Assembly: GCF_007859305.1 (NCBI RefSeq)
Contig: NZ_VOHE01000002.1
Location: 1-64,000, forward strand
Origin: Luteimonas wenzhouensis
GTDB taxonomy: Bacteria > Pseudomonadota > Gammaproteobacteria > Xanthomonadales > Xanthomonadaceae
DNA: 64,000 nucleotides
Direction: 5' to 3'
Shown: piece after piece, positions 39,389-50,414 of the stretch
How the letters are laid out: every line of letters starts with the position of its first letter
Position numbering within the stretch: the stretch's first letter is position 1
Notes under the pieces: generated by a model
What the model was told of the DNA's origin: nothing
The model's input: only the letters and a program-made list of their open reading frames with translations
The model's database searches: none
Position numbers and translations under genes: made by a program

Positions 39389-39496
39389 CTGTGTCTGACC
39401 TCTGAAATACCGCTCGATCCCATCACCAGGACGGGGCCTGGGCCCCGCCCTTCGGCCGCGCCCGCCGACACCCCGGCCGGCGCGTGCCCCGAATCC

Positions 39497-40054
39497 TCAA
39501 TGCCGCGCCGGCTTCGCCGTGCGGGCCTTGCGCCCCGGCTTCCCGGGCTTCGCCTCGCCGGCCGGCGCCAGCCCCAGCGCCTCCCAGTCCGGCACCAGGC
39601 GCGCCTTGTCGATGTTCCCGGCCTCGACCGCGAACGGCTGGCCGTCGACCTCGAACTCGATCCGCTCGCCCTCGACCGCGACGATGGTGCCGGTCAGCCG
39701 CCGGCGCCCCTCCTGGGGCAGCTTCAGCCCGACCTTGGCCTTCTCGCCGACGAAGCGCGCGAACTGGGCCGGCGTGAACAGCGGCCGGTCCACGCCCGGC
39801 GAGGACACCTCCAGCGTGTAGTTGCCGGAGATCGGATCCTCGACGTCGAGCCGGGCCGACACCTCGCGGCTCACGGCCTCGCAGTCGTCGATCGTCACGT
39901 GGCGTGCACCGGCCTCGGCGTCGGGCACGTCCAGGTACAGCCGCAGCACCGCGCCGCCCGGGGCGGGCAGGTACTCGATGCCAAGCAGCTGCAGCCCCAG
40001 TGACTCCACCGTGGGCGCGAGCAGGGTGCCGATCTGTGTCGCCTTGTCCGTCAC
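39497..40054 (-). CDS. rimP: Ribosome maturation factor RimP
   Basis: A 185-residue protein for 30S assembly. Motifs [49 protein letters not shown] and the C-terminal Sm-like domain [17 protein letters not shown]. The GTG at 40054 was chosen because a longer frame would begin with TTG inside the terminator hairpin just upstream. The lysine/arginine-rich tail is longer than in E. coli. Confidence 0.92.
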   Translation of the reverse strand: MTDKATQIGTLLAPTVESLGLQLLGIEYLPAPGGAVLRLYLDVPDAEAGARHVTIDDCEAVSREVSARLDVEDPISGNYTLEVSSPGVDRPLFTPAQFARFVGEKAKVGLKLPQEGRRRLTGTIVAVEGERIEFEVDGQPFAVEAGNIDKARLVPDWEALGLAPAGEAKPGKPGRKARTAKPARH

Positions 40055-40086
40055 GTCCTCGTCCGTATCGCGCCCGTGCGGCCCGG

Positions 40087-40117
40087 AAAAAAACAAGGGG
40101 CCCGACGGGCCCCTTGT
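40087..40117 (-). terminator. Rho-independent terminator between tRNA-fMet and rimP
   Basis: Read on the minus strand, ACAAGGGGCCC-GTC-GGGCCCCTTGT has an 11-base stem followed by TTTTTTT. It stands only about 33 bases before the rimP start, so transcripts from the tRNA or nuo side should end here unless they read through. Confidence 0.88.
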
Positions 40118-40232
40118 CCAGAATGTCCGGCCCTGCGGCCGGAGTTCGGCGCCGAGGCGAGCAGCCGCCTCGACAAGCCCGGTTTCCCGGCGCCCACTGG
40201 AAGCCTCAGCGCTTCCGGCGGCCCGGTGAAAC

Positions 40233-40309
40233 TGGTAGCGGGGGCAGGATTTGAACCTGCGACCTTCGGGTTATGAGCCCGACGAGCTGCCAGACTGCTC
40301 CACCCCGCA
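40233..40309 (-). tRNA. tRNA-fMet (CAT), initiator
   Basis: A 77-base tRNA with encoded CCA. The anticodon loop CTCATAA gives CAT, and the anticodon stem has three consecutive G:C pairs (GGG/CCC), the mark of initiator tRNA. The T-arm is GGTTCAAATCC. Position 1 and position 72 are T and T (unpaired), instead of C and A as in E. coli, so the initiator mismatch is kept with different bases. It heads the rimP-nusA-infB region, like metY in E. coli. Confidence 0.95.
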
Positions 40310-40390
40310 GCAGAGACGCGAGATTATGGCGACACTCGGCGGTTTTGACAAGCCCGGTCGCGCCACCGGGCCTGAACCGCCCCCTGGGTC

Positions 40391-41857
40391 TCAGGCGAAC
40401 GCGGCCTGGCACCAGGCCATGATCGGGTTCCACGCCAGGCCCAGGCCAAGCAGGGCCAGGGCGTTGACCGCGAACACCGCCTGCAGGGCGCCGCCGCGCA
40501 CCACGATCGGCTCGCCGGCCGGCTGTTCGAAGTACATCACCTTGATCACGCGCAGGTAGTAGAACGCACCGATCACGGCGAACACCACGCCCACGATCGC
40601 CAGCCACAGCAGGTCGCCAACCAGCGCCGCGCGCAGCACCGCGACCTTGGCCCAGAAGCCCAGCAGCGGTGGCACGCCCGCCAGCGAGGCCATGACCAGC
40701 AGCACCAGCCCGGCCATCCACGGGCTGCGCGCGGCCAGGCCCCGGAAGTCCTCGATCCGGTCGGCCTCGAAGCCGCGGCGCGCCAGCAGCACGATCGCGC
40801 CGAACGCGGCCACCGACATGATCGCGTAGCTGATCGCGTAGAACATGGCCGCCGCGTAGCCCTCCTCCCCGCCCGCGGCCAGGCCCAGGAACAGGAAGCC
40901 GACGTGGGAGATGGTCGAGTAGGCCAGCATCCGCTTGAGGTTGGCCTGGGCGATGGCGAACAGGTTGCCGACCGCCAGCGAAACCGCGGCCAGCGCGGCC
41001 ACCAGCACCTGCACCTGCTCGTGCGCCGGGCCGAGGCCGACGGCCAGCAGGCGCCAGGCCATGCCGAAGGCAGCCAGCTTCGGCGCCGAGCTGATGAACA
41101 CCGTGATCGGCGTGGGCGCGCCGTGGTAGGTGTCGGGCAGCCACATGTGGAACGGCGCCGCGCCGAACTTGAACGCGATCCCCACCACCACGAACACGGT
41201 GCCGGTCAGCAGCAGCACCCGATCCTCGCCGGCCAGGCCGGTGGCCGCCACGCGGATCTGGCCCAGGTCCAGGGTCCCGGTGGCGCCGTAGACCAGGCTC
41301 ATGCCGTAGAGCAGCAGGCCCGAGGCCAGTGAACCGAGCACGAAGTACTTCATTGCTGCCTCGGACGCCAGCGGGCTGTCACGGTCGGTGGCCACCAGCG
41401 CGTACGAACACAGCGCCAGCAGCTCCAGGCCCACGTAGACCATGGTCAGGTTGCCGGCCGAGACCAGCAGCATCATGCCGGCCACCGCGAACAGCACCAG
41501 CACGGCCACTTCGCCCTTGTACAGTCCGCGTTCGCGCAGGAACGGCCAGATGTAGGCCATCGAGGCGGCGCTGATCAGCAGGATGGCGAGCTTGAGCACG
41601 TCGGCGCCGTCGTCGCGCACGAACTTCCCGGCCAGGGTGGTTTCCTGCCCGCTGCCGACCCCGGCCCAGACCATCGCGGCGGCGACCAGCATGATCGCGA
41701 TCGCCAGCGCGTGGGTCACCACCCGGCGGCGGTCGTCCAGGAACAGGTCGAGCATCAGCAGCGCGAACCCGCCGAACACCACCACCAGCTCGGGGGCCAG
41801 CGGCGCGATCTCGGCGAAGGAACGGACGGGTGGCGCGGGAAACATGGCAGCGGTCAT
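40391..41857 (-). CDS. nuoN: NADH-quinone oxidoreductase subunit N
   Basis: A 488-residue membrane subunit of complex I, one of three antiporter-like proton channel proteins. It has about 14 transmembrane helices; conserved parts include VYVGLELLALCSYALVA, KFGAAPFHMWLPDTYHGAP (loop and lysine) and LKRMLAYSTISHVGFLFLGL. Last gene of the nuo operon; 13 bases after nuoM. Confidence 0.96.
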   Translation of the reverse strand: MTAAMFPAPPVRSFAEIAPLAPELVVVFGGFALLMLDLFLDDRRRVVTHALAIAIMLVAAAMVWAGVGSGQETTLAGKFVRDDGADVLKLAILLISAASMAYIWPFLRERGLYKGEVAVLVLFAVAGMMLLVSAGNLTMVYVGLELLALCSYALVATDRDSPLASEAAMKYFVLGSLASGLLLYGMSLVYGATGTLDLGQIRVAATGLAGEDRVLLLTGTVFVVVGIAFKFGAAPFHMWLPDTYHGAPTPITVFISSAPKLAAFGMAWRLLAVGLGPAHEQVQVLVAALAAVSLAVGNLFAIAQANLKRMLAYSTISHVGFLFLGLAAGGEEGYAAAMFYAISYAIMSVAAFGAIVLLARRGFEADRIEDFRGLAARSPWMAGLVLLVMASLAGVPPLLGFWAKVAVLRAALVGDLLWLAIVGVVFAVIGAFYYLRVIKVMYFEQPAGEPIVVRGGALQAVFAVNALALLGLGLAWNPIMAWCQAAFA

Positions 41858-41870
41858 CGCGTGCGGGTCC

Positions 41871-43385
41871 TCAAAGCTTGCTCGCGGCGAGGTGGGTCGC
41901 CAGCTGGGCGATCGCCGGATCCATCAGCTCCACCAGCGGCCTGGGCCAGACGCCGATCAACAGGGTGCCGGCGGCGAACACGCCCAGCACGATCCATTCG
42001 CGGGCGTTGATGTCGCGCAGCTGCGCGACGTGGGCGTTGGCGACTTCGCCGAACATGATCCGCCGCACCATCCACAGCGTGTAGGCCGCGCCGATGATCA
42101 GCGTCAACGCGGCGACGAAGGCGATCAGCGGGTGGTGCTGGAAGCTGGCCAGGACCACCATGAACTCGCCCACGAAGCCGGAGGTGCCCGGAAGGCCCGA
42201 GTTGGCCATCGCGAACAGCACCATGAAGAAGGTGAACCAGGGCATGACGTTGGCGACGCCGCCGTAGTCCTTGATCATGCGCGTGTGCATGCGGTCGTAG
42301 AGCACGCCCACGCAGGAGAACATTGCGCCGGAGATGAAGCCGTGCGAGATCATCTGCACCATCGCGCCCTGCAGGCCGAGGCGCGCGGCGTCCTCGCCGC
42401 CGCTCACGTCGCGGATCAGGGCGAAGGCGATGAAGGTGCCCAGGGTCACGAAGCCCATGTGCGACACCGACGAATAGGCGATCAGCTTCTTCATGTCCTG
42501 CTGGACCAGCGCCACCAGGCCCACGTACACCACCGCGATCAGCGACAGCGCGATCAGCAGCCAGGCCCATTCGTGGCCGGCGTCGGGGGTGATCGGCAGG
42601 CTGAAGCGCAGGAAGCCGTAACCGCCGATCTTGAGCATGATCGCGGCCAGGATCACCGAGCCGCCGGTCGGCGCCTCGACGTGCGCGTCCGGCAACCACG
42701 TGTGCACCGGGAACATCGGGATCTTCACCGCGAACGCGGCGAGGAACGCGAGGAACAGCCACATCTGCTCGGTCGAGGTGAGCGGCAGCGCGTACAGGTC
42801 GGGCAACTGCCAGCTGCCGCCCTTCAGGTACAGGTACACCAGGGCGACCAGCATGAAGATCGAGCCCAGGAACGTGTACAGGAAGAACTTGATCGACGCA
42901 TACACTCGCCGCGGGCCGCCCCAGACGCCGATGATGATGAACATCGGGATCAGCATGGCCTCGAAGAACACGTAGAACAGCAGCGCGTCCACGGCGCAGA
43001 ACACGCCGACCATCAGGCCTTCGAGGATCAGCATCGAGGCGTAGTACTGGTTGACCCGCCGGTCGATGGAGGTCCATGCGCCCACCAGCACCAGCGCCGT
43101 GGTCAACGTGGTCAGGATGATCAGCGCGATCGAGATGCCGTCAACGCCCAGGTGGTACTGGATGTCGTAGGCGGGGATCCACGCGGCGCGCTCGACGAAC
43201 TGCATGCCGGCCACCGCCGGGTCGAACGCGGTGAACAACGGCACGCTGAGCGCGAACACCGCGATCGCGACGATGAGCGAGGTCCAGCGTGCGGCCCGCG
43301 CGCGGTTGTCGCCGAGCGCGAGCACGGCGGCGCCGCCGACGATCGGCAGCCAGATCAGGAGACTGAGAAGAGGCCAGTTCTGCAC
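41871..43385 (-). CDS. nuoM: NADH-quinone oxidoreductase subunit M
   Basis: A 504-residue antiporter-like subunit of complex I. Characteristic segments: FYVFFEAMLIPMFIIIG with the key glutamate, KIPMFPVHTWLPDAHVEAPT, MKKLIAYSSVSHMGFVTLG and HGFISGAMFSCVGVLYDR. It begins 4 bases after nuoL. Confidence 0.96.
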   Translation of the reverse strand: MQNWPLLSLLIWLPIVGGAAVLALGDNRARAARWTSLIVAIAVFALSVPLFTAFDPAVAGMQFVERAAWIPAYDIQYHLGVDGISIALIILTTLTTALVLVGAWTSIDRRVNQYYASMLILEGLMVGVFCAVDALLFYVFFEAMLIPMFIIIGVWGGPRRVYASIKFFLYTFLGSIFMLVALVYLYLKGGSWQLPDLYALPLTSTEQMWLFLAFLAAFAVKIPMFPVHTWLPDAHVEAPTGGSVILAAIMLKIGGYGFLRFSLPITPDAGHEWAWLLIALSLIAVVYVGLVALVQQDMKKLIAYSSVSHMGFVTLGTFIAFALIRDVSGGEDAARLGLQGAMVQMISHGFISGAMFSCVGVLYDRMHTRMIKDYGGVANVMPWFTFFMVLFAMANSGLPGTSGFVGEFMVVLASFQHHPLIAFVAALTLIIGAAYTLWMVRRIMFGEVANAHVAQLRDINAREWIVLGVFAAGTLLIGVWPRPLVELMDPAIAQLATHLAASKL

Positions 43386-43389
43386 GGGG

Positions 43390-45453
43390 TCAGGTCCAAT
43401 GGCGAATCAGCACGGCCAGGAGCACGATCAGGCCGACGATCATCGCGAACGCGTAGTGGTAGAGGTAACCGGTCTGCATGCGCCGCACCAGCCCGGCGGT
43501 GAAGCCGACCAGGCGCGCGGCACCGTTGACGAACAGTCCGTCGATCAACCTGGTATCGACCTCGCGCGAGCCGCGGCCCAGCAGCAGGCCCCCGCCGGCG
43601 AAGCCCTTGATCCACAGGTCGTCCATGCCGTACTTGTTCTCGAGGATGCGGATCGGCAGGCGCAGCGCATGCGCCACCTTCGCCGGCAGCCCCGGGCGCC
43701 AGATGTACATCAGCGTGGCGAGCAGGAAGCCGGCCAGCACCAGCCAGAACGCCGGGGCGACGAAGCCGTGCAGGGCGAACGCGGTCGGTCCGTGCCACAG
43801 CGCTTCCTTCAGGCGCGCCATCACGTCGTGTTCGCCCAGCACCTGGATCGCGTTGCCGAAGAACGGCGCGGCGTCGTGGTGGCCGGTCCAGTCGGTGCCG
43901 AACAGCATCGGCCCGGCGGTGAAGAAGCCGACCAGGATCGAGGGAATCGCCAGCAGCACCAGCGGCACCGTCACCACCCACGGCGACTCGCGGGGCTCGT
44001 GCGGGCCATGGTGACCGTGGGCGTCGCCGGGGTGCGCGTCGTCGCCATGGTCGTCATGCACCGCGTGGCGGAAGCGCTCCTCGCCGAAGTAGGTCAGGTA
44101 CAGCAGGCGGAAGCTGTAGAACGAGGTCACGAACGCACCCAGCAGCACCGCCCAGTAGGCGTAGCTGCCGATCCAGCCGGCGCGCCCGGCGCCGAGCTTG
44201 GCCGCCTCGATGATCACGTCCTTGGAATAGAAGCCGCTGAAGAACGGCGTGCCGACCAGGGCGAGCGTCCCGATCACGCTGGTCCAGAACGTGACCGGCA
44301 TGTACTTGCGCAGGCCGCCCATCTTGCGCATGTCCTGCTCGTGGTGCATGCCGATGATGACCGAGCCGGCGGCCAGGAACAGCAGCGCCTTGAAGAACGC
44401 GTGGGTCATCAGGTGGTAGACCGCGGCCGAGTACGCGGACACGCCGAGCGCGACGGTCATGTAGCCCAGCTGCGACAGCGTGGAGTACGCGACCACCCGC
44501 TTGATGTCGTTCTGCACCATGCCGATCAGGCCGGTGAAGAAGGCAGTGGTGGCGCCGATGAACAGCACGAAGTTGAGCGCGGTCACGCTCAGCTCGAACA
44601 CCGGCGACATGCGCGCGACCATGAAGATGCCCGCGGTCACCATGGTGGCGGCGTGGATCAGCGCCGAGATCGGGGTCGGGCCTTCCATCGAGTCGGGCAG
44701 CCACACGTGCAGCGGCACCTGGGCGGACTTGCCCATCGCGCCGATGAACAGGCAGATGCAGATCAGCGTCGCCGCCGACCATTCAAATCCGTTCACGACC
44801 TGGAGCGTCTTGCCATCGAGCACCTGGCCGGCGCTGGCGAACACGTCGGCGTAGTCGAGCGTGTCGAAGTACCAGAACACGGCGGCGATGCCGAGCAGGA
44901 AGCCGAAGTCGCCGACGCGGTTCACCAGGAACGCCTTGAGGTTGGCGAACACCGCGCTCGGACGCTTGAACCAGAACCCGATCAGCAGGTACGACACCAG
45001 GCCGACCGCTTCCCAGCCGAAGAACAGCTGCAGGAAGTTGTTCGACATCACCAGCATCAGCATCGAAAACGTGAACAGGCTGATGTAGGCGAAGAAGCGC
45101 TGGTAGCCGGGGTCCTCGGCCATGTAGCCGATCGTGTACACGTGCACCAGCAGCGAGACGAAGGTCACCACCACCATCATCATCGCGGTCAGCCGGTCGA
45201 CCATGAAGCCGACGTGCGCGGAGTACTTGCCGACCTCGAAGAACGTGTACACGTTCTGGTTGTACGCGGCCGCGTCCTGGCAGACGAGCTGGTAGAGCAC
45301 GTAGCAGGAGAACGCGCAGCTCAGCGCGACCCCCAGGATGGTCACCGTGTGCGCGCCGGCGCGCCCGACCTGGCGGCCGAAGAAGCCGGCCACGATCGCG
45401 CCCAGCAGCGGTGCCAGCACGATGATCAGCAGGTGGGTTGTGGAAATCGCCAT
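43390..45453 (-). CDS. nuoL: NADH-quinone oxidoreductase subunit L
   Basis: A 687-residue antiporter-like subunit with the long lateral C-terminal helix that braces the membrane arm. Typical segments: FGWEAVGLVSYLLIGFWF, QVPLHVWLPDSMEGPTPISA, DIKRVVAYSTLSQLGYM and THAFFKALLFLAAGSVI. A histidine-rich stretch (HDDHGDDAHPGDAHGHHGPH) lies in the loop near residue 460-480. Confidence 0.96.
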   Translation of the reverse strand: MAISTTHLLIIVLAPLLGAIVAGFFGRQVGRAGAHTVTILGVALSCAFSCYVLYQLVCQDAAAYNQNVYTFFEVGKYSAHVGFMVDRLTAMMMVVVTFVSLLVHVYTIGYMAEDPGYQRFFAYISLFTFSMLMLVMSNNFLQLFFGWEAVGLVSYLLIGFWFKRPSAVFANLKAFLVNRVGDFGFLLGIAAVFWYFDTLDYADVFASAGQVLDGKTLQVVNGFEWSAATLICICLFIGAMGKSAQVPLHVWLPDSMEGPTPISALIHAATMVTAGIFMVARMSPVFELSVTALNFVLFIGATTAFFTGLIGMVQNDIKRVVAYSTLSQLGYMTVALGVSAYSAAVYHLMTHAFFKALLFLAAGSVIIGMHHEQDMRKMGGLRKYMPVTFWTSVIGTLALVGTPFFSGFYSKDVIIEAAKLGAGRAGWIGSYAYWAVLLGAFVTSFYSFRLLYLTYFGEERFRHAVHDDHGDDAHPGDAHGHHGPHEPRESPWVVTVPLVLLAIPSILVGFFTAGPMLFGTDWTGHHDAAPFFGNAIQVLGEHDVMARLKEALWHGPTAFALHGFVAPAFWLVLAGFLLATLMYIWRPGLPAKVAHALRLPIRILENKYGMDDLWIKGFAGGGLLLGRGSREVDTRLIDGLFVNGAARLVGFTAGLVRRMQTGYLYHYAFAMIVGLIVLLAVLIRHWT

Positions 45454-45556
45454 GTCTGGTCCGTTACCTGTCTACGTATGCCGCCCTGTCCGCCTTCCCC
45501 GCCGGGCGTCGCGCTGGCGGCCTGCCGCCGCGCGCGCCCCGGTTCCGGTTGCCACC

Positions 45557-45581
45557 CGCCCGGCCTTGCCGCGGCCGGGCG
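45557..45581. repeat. Hairpin in the nuoK-nuoL gap
   Basis: Perfect nine-base stem CGCCCGGCC-N7-GGCCGGGCG in the 145-base space between nuoK and nuoL, by far the largest gap inside the nuo operon. No T-run follows, so it may be an mRNA processing or stability element. A role is inferred only from the fold. Confidence 0.45.
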
Positions 45582-45598
45582 TCCGCCCCGCGTCGCCA

Positions 45599-45922
45599 TC
45601 ATCCCTTCAGCGTGTCGATCTCGGCGACGTTGATCGTGCTGCGGTTGCGGAACAGCGTCACCAGGATGGCCAGGCCGATCGCGGCCTCGGCCGCGGCCAC
45701 CGTGAGGATGAAGAACACGAAGATCTGCCCCGCCTCGTCGCCGAAGTGCCGCGAGAACGCGATGAAGTTGACGTTCACCGCCAACAGCATCAGCTCGATC
45801 GACATCAACAGGATGATGACGTTCTTGCGGTTGAGGAAGATGCCGGCCACGCTGATGCAGAACAGCACCGCGCCCAGCGCCAGGTAGTGGCCCAGTCCCA
45901 GGCCCTGTCCGAGGAATTCCAT
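45599..45922 (-). CDS. nuoK: NADH-quinone oxidoreductase subunit K
   Basis: A 107-residue, three-helix membrane subunit. [20 protein letters not shown] holds the conserved glutamate of the proton path. It overlaps nuoJ by one base (TAATG). Confidence 0.96.
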   Translation of the reverse strand: MEFLGQGLGLGHYLALGAVLFCISVAGIFLNRKNVIILLMSIELMLLAVNVNFIAFSRHFGDEAGQIFVFFILTVAAAEAAIGLAILVTLFRNRSTINVAEIDTLKG

Positions 45923-46554
45923 TACTGTCGCGCCTCCCCGCCGGTTGCGTCGTCGCCGTGCTTCTCGGCCGGCATGCTCACCATGCGCAGGCGGTCGGCC
46001 GCGCGCACCCGCGCCTGCTCGGCCGGGTTCTGGTGCTTGGTCCCGGGCCGGCGGCGCAGGGTCAGCGCCACCGCCGCGATCACCGCCACGGTCAGGATCA
46101 GTGCGGCGACCTCGAACGGGAGCAGGAAATCGGTGAACAGGCGCCGGGCCACCCAGGCCACGTTGTTACCGCCGGACGCGTCGACCGCGTCGACGCCGAA
46201 GGGCACCGTCCGCGCCCTGACCCCGATCAGGGTCAGCATCTCCACCAGCATCACCACCGCCACCAGCAGCCCCACGGGCAGGTAGCGCACGTATCCCTCG
46301 CGCAGCGGCGCCACGTCCACGTCCAGCATCATCACCACGAACAGGAACAGCACCATCACCGCGCCAACGTAGACCAGGATCAGGGCGACCCCGAGGAACT
46401 CGGCGCCGGCCAGGATCCAGGTGCAGGCCACGGTGAAGAACGTCAGCACCAGGAACAGCGCGGCGTGCACCGGGTTCCTGACGCTGATCACCGCGCCGGC
46501 CGAGGCGACGGCCACGGCGGCGAAGGCGAGGAAGGCAAGCAGGGCAAGATCCAT
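45922..46554 (-). CDS. nuoJ: NADH-quinone oxidoreductase subunit J
   Basis: A 210-residue membrane subunit with five helices. [20 protein letters not shown] is the conserved core with the pi-bulge helix. The C-terminal tail is charged. Start at 46554, ten bases after nuoI. Confidence 0.95.
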   Translation of the reverse strand: MDLALLAFLAFAAVAVASAGAVISVRNPVHAALFLVLTFFTVACTWILAGAEFLGVALILVYVGAVMVLFLFVVMMLDVDVAPLREGYVRYLPVGLLVAVVMLVEMLTLIGVRARTVPFGVDAVDASGGNNVAWVARRLFTDFLLPFEVAALILTVAVIAAVALTLRRRPGTKHQNPAEQARVRAADRLRMVSMPAEKHGDDATGGEARQ

Positions 46555-46564
46555 GGTCGGTCGC

Positions 46565-47053
46565 TTATCGGTAGGCGGCGTCGGCCGCGCGGCGCTCGGC
46601 GATCTCCGCCTCGAGGCGGTCGCCGATCGCCAGCAGCTTCGGCTTGGTGAGGATGTTCTCGCCGCGGTTCTCGAAGTGGTATTCGTGGACGTGGGTCTCG
46701 ACGATCGAGTCCACCGGGCACGACTCCTCGCAGAATCCGCAATAGATGCACTTGAACAGGTCGATGTCGTAGCGCGTGGTGCGACGGGTACCGTCCTCGC
46801 GCGGCGCCGAATCGATGGTGATCGCCAGCGCCGGGCACACCGCCTCGCACAGCTTGCAGGCGATGCAGCGCTCTTCCCCGTTGGGGTAGCGGCGCAGCGC
46901 GTGCAGCCCGCGGAAGCGCGGCGACTGCGGCGTCTTCTCCATCGGGTACATCAGCGTGTACTTGGGACGGAACAGGTACTTCAACGTCAGCCCCAGCCCC
47001 CGGAGCATCTCCAGCAGCAACAGGCTGCGCAGCCATGATACGAACTTGCCCAT
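46565..47053 (-). CDS. nuoI: NADH-quinone oxidoreductase subunit I
   Basis: A 162-residue protein with two [4Fe-4S] clusters (N6a and N6b) in [12 protein letters not shown] and [12 protein letters not shown]. It passes electrons from NuoG/D to NuoB. The ATG at 47053 shares one base with the nuoH stop (TGATG); an in-frame upstream extension lies inside nuoH and was rejected. Confidence 0.96.
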   Translation of the reverse strand: MGKFVSWLRSLLLLEMLRGLGLTLKYLFRPKYTLMYPMEKTPQSPRFRGLHALRRYPNGEERCIACKLCEAVCPALAITIDSAPREDGTRRTTRYDIDLFKCIYCGFCEESCPVDSIVETHVHEYHFENRGENILTKPKLLAIGDRLEAEIAERRAADAAYR

Positions 47054-48156
47054 CACGCGCCCGCCTCGAACAGGCCGAAATACGCCATCAACGCCACCAC
47101 CGCGATCCAGGCGATGCTCAACGGGATGAAGACCTTCCAGCCCAGCCGCATGATCTGGTCGTAGCGGTAGCGCGGGAACGAAGCCCGGAACCAGATGAAG
47201 CAGCTGGCGAAGAAGAACATCTTCAGAAACAGCCACCACCAGCCGTCGCCCAGCACCACCCGCAGCACGGGGACGTCGGGGATCCACGCGGCCGGGACCG
47301 GCGACAGCCAGCCGCCGAGGAAGAAGATCGCGGTCAGGATGCTGACCAGGATCATGTTGGCGTACTCGGCCAGGAAGAACAGCGCGAACGCCGACCCGGA
47401 GTACTCCACCATGTGCCCGGCCACGATCTCCGACTCACCCTCCACCACGTCGAACGGCGCGCGGTTGGTCTCGGCCACGCCGGACACGAAGTAGATGACG
47501 AACAGCGGCAGCATCGGCAGCCAGAACCACTCGAACAGGCCGGCGTCGCCCGACTGCGCCATCACGATCTCGCTCAGGTTCAGGCTGCCCGCGCCGACCA
47601 TCACCCCGACCAGGGCGAAGCCCATCGCGATCTCGTAGCTCACCACCTGGGCAGCCGAGCGCATCGCGCCAAGGAAGGCGTACTTCGAGTTGGAGGCCCA
47701 GCCAGCCAGGACCACGCCGTAGACGCCCAGCGAGGTCATCGCCAGCAGGTACAGCAGGCCCGCGTTGGCGTTGGACAGCACCAGCTTCGCGTCGAACGGC
47801 ACCACCGCCCAGGCGGCGAACGCCGGCGCGAGTGTGATCAGCGGCGCCAGCACGTACAGCGACTTATGCGCGCTGCTGGGGCGGATGACCTCCTTGAACA
47901 GGAGCTTGAACACGTCGGCAAAGGCCTGCAGCACGCCCCAGCCCACGTACATGGGCCCGTGGCGCACGTGCATCCAGCCGATCAGCTTGCGTTCCCAGAC
48001 CACGTAGAAGGCCACCGCCACGATCACCGGCACGGCGATCGCGAGGATCTTCAGCACGATCCACAGCGCCACGCCGACCGGCCCGAGCGAGGCCAGCCAG
48101 TCATGCAGCGGCGCGGTCCAGGCCGACAGCAGCGTCGCGGTATTGGTCGCGCTCAT
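47053..48156 (-). CDS. nuoH: NADH-quinone oxidoreductase subunit H
   Basis: A 367-residue membrane subunit that helps form the quinone chamber. Signature segments: [51 protein letters not shown] and [17 protein letters not shown]. It overlaps nuoG by 4 bases (ATGA). Confidence 0.96.
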   Translation of the reverse strand: MSATNTATLLSAWTAPLHDWLASLGPVGVALWIVLKILAIAVPVIVAVAFYVVWERKLIGWMHVRHGPMYVGWGVLQAFADVFKLLFKEVIRPSSAHKSLYVLAPLITLAPAFAAWAVVPFDAKLVLSNANAGLLYLLAMTSLGVYGVVLAGWASNSKYAFLGAMRSAAQVVSYEIAMGFALVGVMVGAGSLNLSEIVMAQSGDAGLFEWFWLPMLPLFVIYFVSGVAETNRAPFDVVEGESEIVAGHMVEYSGSAFALFFLAEYANMILVSILTAIFFLGGWLSPVPAAWIPDVPVLRVVLGDGWWWLFLKMFFFASCFIWFRASFPRYRYDQIMRLGWKVFIPLSIAWIAVVALMAYFGLFEAGA

Positions 48157-50414
48157 GCCGCCTCCACCTTGACCCTGCCCGCGCCCAGCGCAGCGGTCGC
48201 GCCGTGCCCGGACTCGACCCAGGCACAGCCCGGCGCCACCCGCGGGTTCACGTTGACCGGCAGCGTGGCGATGCCGGCGGCGCCGGCCACCTTCGCCATC
48301 GCGCCGTCACCCACGCCGGCGGCGGCGGCATCATCCGGATGCAGGCTGACCCGCGGGCCCACGTTCAGCGGGTGGGCCTGCAGCGCCTGCGCGCGGCGCA
48401 CCAGCGCGTCGACCCGGTAGATCGCCTGCGACACGGCCAGCTCCAGGCCTTCGCCGGACGCCTGCGCTGCGGCCTGGCCCGGCCGCGGCGACGGGGTGCG
48501 CGCCTGCATGCCCTGGCGCACGCCGGCCAGGTCGGTGAAATCGAACCCGGGCAGCTGCAGCGCACCGCCAAGGGCGCGCAGCACCGCCCAGCCCTGGCGC
48601 GCCTCGCCCGGAAGCCGGCCCGCGGCTACCGCGCGCTGGTCGCGGCCATCGAGGTTGGTCATCGTCGCGTCGTTCTCGAACAGGGTGGCGATCGGCAGGA
48701 TCACGTCGGCCACGCGCCGGGTCGACTGGCAGGCGAAGTGGCTGAACGCCACTACCTGGGCCGCGCCCAGCGCCCTCATCGCGGCAGCCTGGTCGGCGAA
48801 GTCCAGTCCCGGCTCGATGCCGTACACCAGGTAGGCGCCGCGCGGCTGGGCCAGCATCGCCGCGGCGTCGAGCCCCGAGGGCAGCACGCCGTGGCGGGCC
48901 AGGCCGAGCGCGTTGGCGCCCTGCGGGATGCGGCACAGCGCCGCGCCGGTGGCGCGGGCGAAGGCGGCCGCCGCGGCGCGGACCGCGCTCGCGTGCGGGC
49001 CGTTCTCGGCCACCGCGCCCACGATCACGGCGACGCTGCCGGCGCCGCGCACGGCATCGGCCAGCTCCGCCGAGGCGAGCGCGTCGGCCATCCCCGACGG
49101 CGGCACGATCGCCTTGCTGGCGATGTCGAAGGTGAACTCGAAATCGACCGGGCCGACCACGTGCACCTTCGCGCCGCGGCGCCAGGCCTTGCGCACGCGC
49201 TGGTGCAGCAGCGGCACCTCGTGGCGCAGGTTGGAGCCGACGATCACGATCGCATCGGCGTTCTCGATGTCCGCCACCGGCATCGCGAACGGCTCGGCCA
49301 CGGCGCCGTCGGACAGGTCGTGCTGGCCGATGCGGTGGTCGATGTTGCCGGTGCCCAGGCCCTCGGCCAGGCGCGCCAGCAGCGCACCCTCTTCGTTCGA
49401 GGTCGCCGGGTGGACCAGCACGCCGAGGTTGTCGGCGCCGTTCTCGCGCAGGATCTGCGCCGCCTTGGCCAGCGCCTCGTCCCAGCTCGCCTCGCGCCAG
49501 TCGCCGTCGTCGCCGTTGGAGGCCACGCGCAGCAACGGCTTGAGCGCGCGGTCGGCGGCGTACAGGCCCTGGTGCGAGTAGCGGTCGCGGTCGGACAGCC
49601 AGCACTCGTTGACCGCGTCGTTGTCGCGCGGCACCGCGCGCATCACCTCGCCGCGGCGCATGTGCAGGAACAGGTTGCTGCCGAGCGCGTCGTGGACGCC
49701 CAGCGACTCGCGCGCGATCAGCTCCCACGGGCGGGCGCGGAAGCGGAACACCTTGTTGGTGAGCGCGCCCACCGGGCACACGTCGATCACGTTGCCCGAC
49801 AGCTCGGTGGTCAGCGGCTTGCCGTCGTAGGTGCCGATCTGCAGGTTCTCGCCGCGCCACATGCCGCCCAGCTCGTAGGTCCCGGCGATCTCGGCGGTCA
49901 CGCGGATGCAGCGCGTGCAGTGGATGCAGCGCGTCATCTCGGTGGCCACCAGCGGCCCGAGATCCTCGTCGGCGACCACCCGCTTGCGCTCCACGAAGCG
50001 GCTGACCGAGCGGCCGTAGCCCAGCGACAGGTCCTGCAGTTCGCACTCGCCGCCCTGGTCGCAGATCGGGCAGTCGAGCGGATGGTTGATCAGCAGGAAC
50101 TCCATCACGTTGCGCTGCGCCTGCAGGGCCTTGTCGTTGCGGGTGAAGACCTTCAGGCCGTCCATGACCGGGGTCGCGCAGGCCGGCGACGGCTTGGGCG
50201 CCGGACGGCCACCCACCTCGGTGTCGACCAGGCACATGCGGCAGTTGGCCGCGATCGACAGCTTGTCGTGGTAGCAGAAGCGCGGGATCGGGATGCCGGC
50301 CTTGTCCGCGGCCTGGATGATCATCGACCCCTTGGGCGCCGCCAGCTCGACCCCGTCGATGAAGACGGTGACGTGGTCGGGCGGCAGGTTCGGGTTCACC
50401 GGTTGCGCGCTCAT
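48153..50414 (-). CDS. nuoG: NADH-quinone oxidoreductase subunit G
   Basis: A 753-residue peripheral subunit with a ferredoxin-like N-terminus. The [2Fe-2S] and [4Fe-4S] ligands lie in [20 protein letters not shown] and [16 protein letters not shown]. Next come [11 protein letters not shown] and a molybdopterin-oxidoreductase-like region. The ATG at 50414 overlaps nuoF by 4 bases. Confidence 0.96.
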   Translation of the reverse strand: MSAQPVNPNLPPDHVTVFIDGVELAAPKGSMIIQAADKAGIPIPRFCYHDKLSIAANCRMCLVDTEVGGRPAPKPSPACATPVMDGLKVFTRNDKALQAQRNVMEFLLINHPLDCPICDQGGECELQDLSLGYGRSVSRFVERKRVVADEDLGPLVATEMTRCIHCTRCIRVTAEIAGTYELGGMWRGENLQIGTYDGKPLTTELSGNVIDVCPVGALTNKVFRFRARPWELIARESLGVHDALGSNLFLHMRRGEVMRAVPRDNDAVNECWLSDRDRYSHQGLYAADRALKPLLRVASNGDDGDWREASWDEALAKAAQILRENGADNLGVLVHPATSNEEGALLARLAEGLGTGNIDHRIGQHDLSDGAVAEPFAMPVADIENADAIVIVGSNLRHEVPLLHQRVRKAWRRGAKVHVVGPVDFEFTFDIASKAIVPPSGMADALASAELADAVRGAGSVAVIVGAVAENGPHASAVRAAAAAFARATGAALCRIPQGANALGLARHGVLPSGLDAAAMLAQPRGAYLVYGIEPGLDFADQAAAMRALGAAQVVAFSHFACQSTRRVADVILPIATLFENDATMTNLDGRDQRAVAAGRLPGEARQGWAVLRALGGALQLPGFDFTDLAGVRQGMQARTPSPRPGQAAAQASGEGLELAVSQAIYRVDALVRRAQALQAHPLNVGPRVSLHPDDAAAAGVGDGAMAKVAGAAGIATLPVNVNPRVAPGCAWVESGHGATAALGAGRVKVEAA

